Source: Bog-473 sp963770645 (GTDB taxonomy: Bacteria > Actinomycetota > Acidimicrobiia > Acidimicrobiales > RAAP-2). From it: a stretch of 64,000 bases of DNA. How positions within the stretch are numbered: position 1 is the first letter of the stretch; every line of letters starts with the position of its first letter. Shown here in pieces: positions 58,659-64,000 of this stretch. The notes beneath the pieces were generated by a model. That model searched no databases. It saw only the letters and a program-made list of their open reading frames with translations, and was not told where the DNA came from. The position numbers and the translations under genes were made by a program. Location: positions 310,001 to 374,000 of the forward strand of contig CAVYQL010000004.1 of NCBI GenBank assembly GCA_963770645.1, written 5' to 3'.

Positions 58659-58698
58659 GTGCCCTACGGTGGCACCCTGGTCCGGCAGATCGGCAACC
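58659..58698 (+). repeat. Dispersed repeat, long-form copy
   Basis: GTGCCCTACGGTGGCACCC then TGGTCCGGCAGATCGGCAACC. It starts exactly where the recombinase element ends. Confidence 0.7.
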
Positions 58699-59011
58699 AG
58701 AACTCATTCGATACTCAGGGCGTTGCTGCAGACATCGGGCAATGCGAAGGTCGCATCGAGGGTGATACGACTCCACAGTTCGTCCCCAAACAAGACCACG
58801 ATGAGCATCGCGGTGGAGGTGGGAAGCGCCGCAGACTACGTGCTCGCACCGGGATCGAAATATCGTCGATGCTTCGAAGCTCCAGATACCTACCGGCACA
58901 TCATCAGCATGCGGGGGTACTGGAGCAAGGTCACCGTCACTGTCATCAGCTGAGCAGGAAGCGTGACCATGTCGTTTGTGACATCGTCACTCACCCCCTT
59001 CGGAGCACGCT
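58699..59011. other. Stretch without a supported gene
   Basis: About 310 bases downstream of bioD. Short open frames on both strands lack recognisable content. No RNA was seen. Confidence 0.4.
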
Positions 59012-59692
59012 TCACTCGTCACGGTCAGCCCCGGTCCCGCACCACCCTGCGAGCTCGCTCTCCTCGCCGGGGAGCACGACGACACGGTGGCCTTCGCTGC
59101 GCAGCCAGTCTCGGTTGCGTACGTGCACGTCGACGGCATCGTCGAATCGGTTGAGCACCACGATGACAGGGGTGTCGAGCAGCATCAACGCGCCGTGGGT
59201 GAGACGCACCGCGTTGATGGTCCCCAACCCCGCATCGGCGACCAAGACCACGCGGTCGGCCCCAAGTGCGGCGCACAACGCAAGGCAATCGCCATCAGCC
59301 GCCAGCGGTGATCGCACGCCACCGGCGGTCTCGACCAACCCCACGTCCACGGCCGTAATGGGCCATTCCAACTCGGCCATCAGGTCGTCGATGCTGAAGG
59401 AAGGCCGACCGAGTGCCGCTGCCGCCATGGGAGGCGCCAGCGCGACCTCGTACCAACGCCGGGGTGAACACACGGTCTCGGGCGCCTCGCCGCTGGCCGC
59501 AGCGAGCACCGCAGCATCGAGCGAATCGGGGTCGTCGCTCGCATCGAAGGACTGAGCGGGCTTGCGCACGGCGACGGTCACACCATGGCTCCTGAGATGT
59601 GTGAGGAGCTGAGCGCCAACCCACGTCTTGCCCACGTCGGTCCCCGTGCCGACCACCACCACCATGCGGCGCGGCCGCGCGCTCGTCACCAC
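59012..59692 (-). CDS. bioD: Dethiobiotin synthase
   Basis: 226 aa. N-terminal P-loop VVGTGTDVGKTWVGAQLL, then VRKPAQSFDASDDPDS and VDVGLVETAGGVRSPLAADG, the usual BioD GxxxP-type region, with ILNR-like VIVVLNRFD later. It makes dethiobiotin from 7,8-diaminopelargonate, CO2 and ATP. Last gene of a bioA-bioF-bioD run; 24 bases separate it from bioF. Confidence 0.92.
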   Translation of the reverse strand: MVTSARPRRMVVVVGTGTDVGKTWVGAQLLTHLRSHGVTVAVRKPAQSFDASDDPDSLDAAVLAAASGEAPETVCSPRRWYEVALAPPMAAAALGRPSFSIDDLMAELEWPITAVDVGLVETAGGVRSPLAADGDCLALCAALGADRVVLVADAGLGTINAVRLTHGALMLLDTPVIVVLNRFDDAVDVHVRNRDWLRSEGHRVVVLPGEESELAGWCGTGADRDE

Positions 59693-59716
59693 TCGTGACC
59701 GTTCATGTGTGGCGAG

Positions 59717-60925
59717 TCAAAGGGCGGCCGGGAACGGCGCAGAAGACGAGAGTCCGAGAGAAGGGAGCGCGACCAATGCACTGAGCAGGCGCGCCACGTC
59801 GTCGTCCGAGTGGGCGGACGAGAGCGTCACCCGCAGCCGGCTCGTGCCGACACGCACGGTCGGCGGCCGGATGGCGGGCACCCACAGACCGCCGTCCAAG
59901 AGCCGGGCGGATGCATCGAGCGCGGCCTCCTCGGAGCCCACGACGACGGGGATGATGGGGCTCGCGTGTCCCCTCGGCGCGAAGCCGGCCTCGGCCACCC
60001 GGTCGATCAGGGAGACGAGGCGGGCGAGCAGGGCCTCGCCTTCGGCAGAACGCAAGACTTCCAACGCGGCGAGTGCGGCCGCGGCATCGGCCGGCGTCAA
60101 CGCGGTCGAGAAGATGTAGGGCCGCGCCCGGTTGATGAGGAGGTCGACGACATCGCGAGAGGCTGCGACGAAGCCCCCCAAGGAGCCGAGGGTCTTGGAG
60201 AGGGTGCCGACGCGGACGATCGGGCCGTCGCAGCCGATGGCAAGATGCGGGCCGAGGACCGCGTGCGCCTCATCGAGGACGAGGAGCGCGCCGTGACGGG
60301 CGCACAGTGCGACGAGCTCGTCGAGCGGCGACGTGTCCCCATCCATGGAGAAGACCGAGTCCGTGACCACGAGCGCCAGCGCGGGCGCGTCGCCCCTTTC
60401 CACCGGGCTCGGCGGGGACGAGGCGAGCAGCTCGGCGAGGTGGTCCATGTCGCGGTGGCGATACACCGAGAGGTCGGCGCGCGAGAGCCGGCACCCGTCA
60501 ATGATGCTGGCGTGGTTCAGCTCGTCGGAGAGCACCCGCACGCCCGGGCCGCCGAGCGTGCAGAGCACGCCGAGGTTCGCGGCGAACCCCGTCGGGAAGC
60601 AGACGGCGGCCTCCGTGCCCTTCCACTCGGCGAGCGCACGCTCGAGCTCGTCGTGCACGGGACGCGAACCGGTGACGAGGCGCGAGGCCCCTGAGCCGGT
60701 GCCCCACGCATCGAGAGCGTCGTGGGCGGCGGCGATGACCCTGCGGTGCGCGCTGAGGCCGAGGTAGTCGTTCGAGGCGAAGGAGACGACTGGCCGGGCG
60801 GCCGTCCCGTCGTGGAGCGTGCCGGCCGGGCCGAGCGCGTCGAAGGTGCGCGGCGCGCGCCAGCGGTCCTCCTCGGCGACCCGTGCCAACTCCCCGCGGA
60901 TGCGGGCATCCCAGGACGCGGTCAT
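59717..60925 (-). CDS. bioF: 8-amino-7-oxononanoate synthase
   Basis: 402 aa from ATG 60925 (MTASWDARIRGELARVAEED), which overlaps the bioA stop by four bases (ATGA). Class II oxoamine synthase: FASNDYLGLSAHRRVIAAAH, GSGASRLVTGSRPVHDELER, SDELNHASIIDGCRL, DEAHAVLG, and the PLP Lys in VGTLSKTLGSLGGFVA. It condenses pimeloyl-ACP/CoA with alanine. Translationally coupled to bioA. Confidence 0.95.
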   Translation of the reverse strand: MTASWDARIRGELARVAEEDRWRAPRTFDALGPAGTLHDGTAARPVVSFASNDYLGLSAHRRVIAAAHDALDAWGTGSGASRLVTGSRPVHDELERALAEWKGTEAAVCFPTGFAANLGVLCTLGGPGVRVLSDELNHASIIDGCRLSRADLSVYRHRDMDHLAELLASSPPSPVERGDAPALALVVTDSVFSMDGDTSPLDELVALCARHGALLVLDEAHAVLGPHLAIGCDGPIVRVGTLSKTLGSLGGFVAASRDVVDLLINRARPYIFSTALTPADAAAALAALEVLRSAEGEALLARLVSLIDRVAEAGFAPRGHASPIIPVVVGSEEAALDASARLLDGGLWVPAIRPPTVRVGTSRLRVTLSSAHSDDDVARLLSALVALPSLGLSSSAPFPAAL

Positions 60926-62343
60926 GTGGATGCAGGGGCCGGGCCGGTGCCGACGTCGTCGAGCGCAGCGTCGAGCGCGTCCACCATCCGCACGATCTCG
61001 CCCTCGGTGATGGTGAGCGGCGGCATGAGCACCACGACGTCGCCCAGGGGCCGCAGCAGCACCCCGCGCTCGACGGCGCCCGCGCACACCCGGCGACCCC
61101 AGCGCAGTCCGGGGCTGGGCGGGTCGAGCTCGACGCCGACCATCAGGCCGCGCTGGCGGATGTCGCGCACTGAAGTGCGCGGCGCGACCCGTTCTTTGAG
61201 GAGGATCGCCAGCTGTTCGGCGCGTGCGCGCACGTTGGCGAGGACGTCCCAGGACTCGAAGAGGCGCAGGTGTTCGAGCGCGACGGCCGCGGCGAGGGCG
61301 TTCCCGCCGTAGGAGTGCCCGTGATAGAAGGTTCGGGGCCCGAGGTCGGCGCCGAGGAACGCATCGAAGACGCAGCCCGACGCCACGGTGGCGCTCATGG
61401 CGAGGTAGCCCCCGGTGATCCCCTTGCCCAGACACATCAGGTCGGGGCGCAAGCCGGCCTGCTCGGACGCGAACAAGGTGCCAGTCCGGCCAAAGCCGGT
61501 CGCCACCTCGTCACAGATCAAGAGGGTGCCGGCGCGTGTGCACGCCTCACCGAGGCGGCGCAGATCAGAGGTGGTGGCGACCAACATGCCCGATGCACCT
61601 TGGACGAGCGGTTCGATCACGACGGCGGCGAGCTCGTCGGCGTGGGCGTCGACCATGGCGCACGCCTTGTCCGCCCACCCGGGGTCGACGTAGCCGGGTG
61701 TGCGCAGGACCGGGAAGCACAGCGGCTCGAAGACCGCGCTGAACACACCGCCGTCGCCGAGCGAGAGCGAGCCGATGGTGTCGCCGTGGTAGGCGTCGCC
61801 GAGGGCGAGGAAGCGGGTGCGCGGGGGTGCCGCGGTGTCGGGACCGGCTGCGATGTCGGAGCCGGCCCGGTTGACCCAGTACTGGTACGCGATCTTGAGG
61901 GCCTGCTCGACCGCCACCGCGCCGTCGGCGGCGAAGAGGAAGTGGGGCTCGTCGACGGGAACGACCGCGGTGAGGGCCTCGGCCAGCTCGACGACGACCG
62001 TGTTCCCGTTGCCCAGCATGGTCGAGTGGGCGATCTTGGCGGCTTGCGCGGCGAGGGCCCGGTCGAGCTCGGGCACGCCGTGTCCGAGGGTGTTGACCCA
62101 GAGGGACGAGATCGCATCGAGGTAACGGGTGCCGTCGGCGGCGATCAGCTCCCTGCCCTCGGCCCGCTCGATCACGAGGGGGGCGCCCTCGGCGTAGGTC
62201 GCCATCTGGGTGAAGCCGTGCCAGACAACCGCGGCGTCGCGCTCGACCCAGGAGGCCGGGTCGGCGGCGGGGGCCGAGGCCGGGTCAGCGGCGCGGGTCG
62301 AGGCCGGGTCGGAGGCGGGGGTCGTAGGACGGGCGCTGGTCAC
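60922..62343 (-). CDS. bioA: Adenosylmethionine-8-amino-7-oxononanoate aminotransferase
   Basis: 473 aa from GTG 62343 (MTSARPTTPASDPASTRAAD). The N-terminus has a short Ala/Asp/Pro repeat absent from most BioA proteins. Class III aminotransferase: YLDAISSLWVNTLGHGVPEL, AADGAVAVEQALKIAYQYW, LGDAYHGDTIGSLSLG, CDEVATGFGRTGTLFASE, and the PLP Lys in LMCLGKGITGGYLAMS. First gene of the biotin run. It is divergent from the riboflavin synthase gene, with a 61-base shared promoter region. Confidence 0.95.
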   Translation of the reverse strand: MTSARPTTPASDPASTRAADPASAPAADPASWVERDAAVVWHGFTQMATYAEGAPLVIERAEGRELIAADGTRYLDAISSLWVNTLGHGVPELDRALAAQAAKIAHSTMLGNGNTVVVELAEALTAVVPVDEPHFLFAADGAVAVEQALKIAYQYWVNRAGSDIAAGPDTAAPPRTRFLALGDAYHGDTIGSLSLGDGGVFSAVFEPLCFPVLRTPGYVDPGWADKACAMVDAHADELAAVVIEPLVQGASGMLVATTSDLRRLGEACTRAGTLLICDEVATGFGRTGTLFASEQAGLRPDLMCLGKGITGGYLAMSATVASGCVFDAFLGADLGPRTFYHGHSYGGNALAAAVALEHLRLFESWDVLANVRARAEQLAILLKERVAPRTSVRDIRQRGLMVGVELDPPSPGLRWGRRVCAGAVERGVLLRPLGDVVVLMPPLTITEGEIVRMVDALDAALDDVGTGPAPAST

Positions 62344-62404
62344 CCCCCGATTCTGGACGGCGCCGGGGCGGCAGGCCAATGGGTCCCGTGCGCGAGAATG
62401 GGTC

Positions 62405-62881
62405 ATGGACCTGATCGGCGTGGTCGACACCATGTTTGCCCGCTACGACATGGGGGGCGAGGCGCTCGACGAGCTCGCCCAGTGCCCCGGCTACGGCACC
62501 CGTTTCACCACCATCCGTCGTACGGTGCCCGGGTTCAAGGACCTGGCGGTGGCGGCCAAGAAGCTGATCGAGGAGGACGACTGCCGCATCGTGGTCGCCC
62601 TCGGCATGCCGGGCCGGGAGAAGGTGGACAAGGTCTGTGCCCACGAGGCGTCGACCGGGATCATGACGGCGCAGCTCATGACGAACACGCCGATCTTGGA
62701 GGTGTTCGTCCACGAGGACGAGTCCGACGACCCGGCCGAGCTGGCGATGGTGTTCAAGAACCGTTCACGGGACCACGCGCGCAACGCGTATCTCATGCTC
62801 TACGAGCCCGAGCAACTGGTGGCCCGGGCCGGACAGGGCGTCCGGCAGGGCTTCGCCCACGCCGGCCCGCTCGAGTTCTGA
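62405..62881 (+). CDS. ribC: Archaeal-type riboflavin synthase
   Basis: 158 aa from ATG 62405 (MDLIGVVDTMFARYDMGGEA). The chain follows the short archaeal riboflavin synthase (about 155 aa, paralogous to lumazine synthase): VDTMFARYDMG, TIRRTVPGFKDLAVAAKKLI, CRIVVALGMPGREKVDKVCA, HEASTGIMTAQLMTNTPILE, VFVHEDESDDPAELAM, and the end RQGFAHAGPLEF. It is unlike the two-domain bacterial RibE. It should join two lumazine molecules to riboflavin. It stands alone, divergent from bioA. Its presence in a bacterium suggests old transfer. Confidence 0.88.
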   Translation: MDLIGVVDTMFARYDMGGEALDELAQCPGYGTRFTTIRRTVPGFKDLAVAAKKLIEEDDCRIVVALGMPGREKVDKVCAHEASTGIMTAQLMTNTPILEVFVHEDESDDPAELAMVFKNRSRDHARNAYLMLYEPEQLVARAGQGVRQGFAHAGPLEF

Positions 62882-62883
62882 CC

Positions 62884-62928
62884 ATATCCCTGACATCCCT
62901 GCCATCCCTGGCATCCCTGTCATCCCTG
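62884..62928 (+). repeat. Tandem 9-base repeat, five units
   Basis: Units of NCATCCCTG (first unit ATATCCCTG), starting three bases after the ribC stop. The first base of each unit varies. No dyad, so not a terminator by itself. Confidence 0.85.
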
Positions 62929-62961
62929 TCGATCCGTGGCCTAAGTGGCCACCGGGGCCGC

Positions 62962-63027
62962 CCCCTCAGCTGACGAGCCCCGGTTCGTCCCGCCGCACCG
63001 GGTGGGAACTGCCCGCCAGCTGAGGGG
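62962..63027. terminator. Inverted repeat between convergent genes
   Basis: CCCCTCAGCTG at 62962-62972 pairs perfectly with CAGCTGAGGGG at 63017-63027, with a 44-base GC-rich loop. It lies between the ends of ribC and the peptidase gene, where a bidirectional terminator would be expected. The long loop and missing T-tract make this a moderate call. Confidence 0.45.
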
Positions 63028-63110
63028 TGCTGCTGTGAGAGCGCTTTGACTCTCTTGGTTGCTGGGTTGCCTCCTGGTTTGAAGATCTGGAAGATCTGCT
63101 TGTCGGTTGA

Positions 63111-64000
63111 CTACGAGTTGTTCCAGGCCACCGAGAACGACGACCCGGCGGAGCCGAGGTTGCTCGGGGTGGCCAGCGTGGTGCCGTTGTCCGACATGGT
63201 GATCTCGTTGGCGTTGAACGCCGAGAGCGAGCCCACCTTGGCGGCGGTGTCGATGAGCGACGCGCCCGAGTACCCGACGTGGCCGAAGTCGGCCAACGGG
63301 ATCTCGCTGCAGAACAACGCGGTGCACTCAGAGGGCGCCTCGGCGATCACCTCGGCCGAGGAGCGGGCGTAGCCACTGCCGGTCTGGGTCGTGGAAAAGG
63401 TCCACCCCGTGCTGGTGTCCTTGATGATCAAGGTGAAGGAGGTGCCCGCCGCGTTCGAGGTCACCAACGCGGTGAGGTGGTCACCGGGGTTCACGGCGTC
63501 CGCCGTCGGCAGCGTGACCGAGGGGTCCGGATACATCTCGTACCAGGCGTAGTACGACGGCGCGCCCGAGTCGCAGTCCGAGTCCGTGCCGATCTGCTCG
63601 ACGCTCGTCGAGGTGTAGCCGTCGAGGCCGACCCAGAACGCCGAGGCCGAATCGGGCCCTCCCAGGAGCGCATTGGAAAGCCCCGTCAGGCCGTCCAAGC
63701 CGAGGCTCAGTCCGGCACCACTGTTCGAGCACGTGACCGCCGGCTCGGTCCACGACGAGGACACCGAGGTGTAGGTGTCATCGGTGTCGGCGTAGCCGGC
63801 CCAGTTGGCCGAGGACACCGCCGTCGCGTGACGCTCGCCGCCGAGCAGCGAGCCGAGCCCCGGCAACACCTGCTTGCCGATGATCGGCACGTGGTAAATG
63901 CCCGGGACGATGTCGCCGGGAGTCGCCGGCGTTCCCGCCGAAGTGTGTGCGGTCGCGCGCGACCCCGTCGCTGCAGACGCGGGCACGGGCACGGGCAGTG
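63111..64000 (-). CDS. Secreted G1-family (eqolisin) peptidase, N-terminus outside window
   Basis: At least 293 residues, and the frame is open to the window edge, so the signal peptide is probably missing. G1 glutamic peptidase core: SANWAGYADTDDTYTSVSSS then WTEPAVTCSNS, ASAFWVGLDGYTSTSVEQIG (catalytic Gln in VEQIG), YYAWYEMYPDPSVTLPTADA, and SSAEVIAEAPSECTALF (catalytic Glu in AEVIAE). These match the Gln/Glu pair of scytalidoglutamic peptidase. Such enzymes are acid-active secreted endopeptidases. The domain runs to the C-terminus (SAGSSFSVAWNNS). Confidence 0.9.
   Translation of the reverse strand, partial: LPVPVPASAATGSRATAHTSAGTPATPGDIVPGIYHVPIIGKQVLPGLGSLLGGERHATAVSSANWAGYADTDDTYTSVSSSWTEPAVTCSNSGAGLSLGLDGLTGLSNALLGGPDSASAFWVGLDGYTSTSVEQIGTDSDCDSGAPSYYAWYEMYPDPSVTLPTADAVNPGDHLTALVTSNAAGTSFTLIIKDTSTGWTFSTTQTGSGYARSSAEVIAEAPSECTALFCSEIPLADFGHVGYSGASLIDTAAKVGSLSAFNANEITMSDNGTTLATPSNLGSAGSSFSVAWNNS

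Noticed and set aside
3216..58698. Dispersed repeats as rho-independent terminators
   Set aside because: They have dyad arms but no following T-tract, and they occur before genes, after genes and in the same polarity regardless of gene direction.
3216..58698. Dispersed repeats as a CRISPR array or REP/RAYT system
   Set aside because: Spacing is irregular by kilobases, and I saw no cas genes and no Y1 (RAYT) transposase in the window.
62884..62928. Tandem CATCCCTG units as a terminator or CRISPR-like array
   Set aside because: Units are 9 bases with no spacers and no dyad. A simple tandem repeat is sufficient.
59705..62973. Plus-strand frames of 329 and 567 residues across the biotin genes
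   Set aside because: Antisense to bioF and bioA, which have full catalytic motifs. The composition is Gly/Arg-rich shadow.

Overview
The window looks like chromosome from a high-GC actinobacterium-like bacterium. GTG starts are frequent, many secreted proteins carry Sec signals, and PASTA, Clp_N, DUF2510-like, PPOX-class and cyclase-hydrolase proteins are present. I would guess the Acidimicrobiia or a nearby lineage, but no rRNA or marker gene fixes this. I saw no rRNA, tRNA or CRISPR array.

Layout: 1-4.8 kb holds a partial alpha/beta hydrolase and two secreted repeat proteins. 4.8-24 kb is accessory DNA with IS110-family elements of four kinds, a hydrolase-cyclase fusion, a broken sulfotransferase gene, a PadR-PASTA operon and a MerR-PP2C fusion. 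24-44 kb holds an IS3 element inside a small gene, three further copies of one IS110 element (ISA), a second ISB element, and many small secreted or membrane proteins. 44-54 kb is a run of short, mostly unrecognised genes separated by a dispersed repeat, then a PQQ-like beta-propeller protein and a phosphotransferase. 54-58.7 kb has a second hydrolase-cyclase and a tandem tyrosine-recombinase element with inverted ends. 59-64 kb looks like stable chromosome: bioA-bioF-bioD, a divergent archaeal-type riboflavin synthase and a secreted G1 peptidase.

The main result is a linked system of mobile elements and repeats. About 35 copies of an intergenic repeat, core CCGGCGAANTGGGGCAC, occur through the window, essentially all with the same polarity whatever the direction of nearby genes. 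All four identical ISA copies and both ISB copies are inserted at one exact point in this repeat (CCGGC|GAA). ISA points one way and ISB the other. The 276-bp leader of ISA folds into a bridge-RNA-like structure. One loop carries guide strands matching both halves of the repeat, and a second loop carries strands matching the element's own right and left ends. This reads as a bridge-RNA-guided recombinase programmed to a lineage-specific repeat, comparable to IS621 and enterobacterial REP sequences but with a different repeat and guides.

Several genes look broken: a sulfotransferase, a class A beta-lactamase-like protein, a membrane-anchored protein, and the gene split by IS3. This fits a region where insertion and decay are tolerated.
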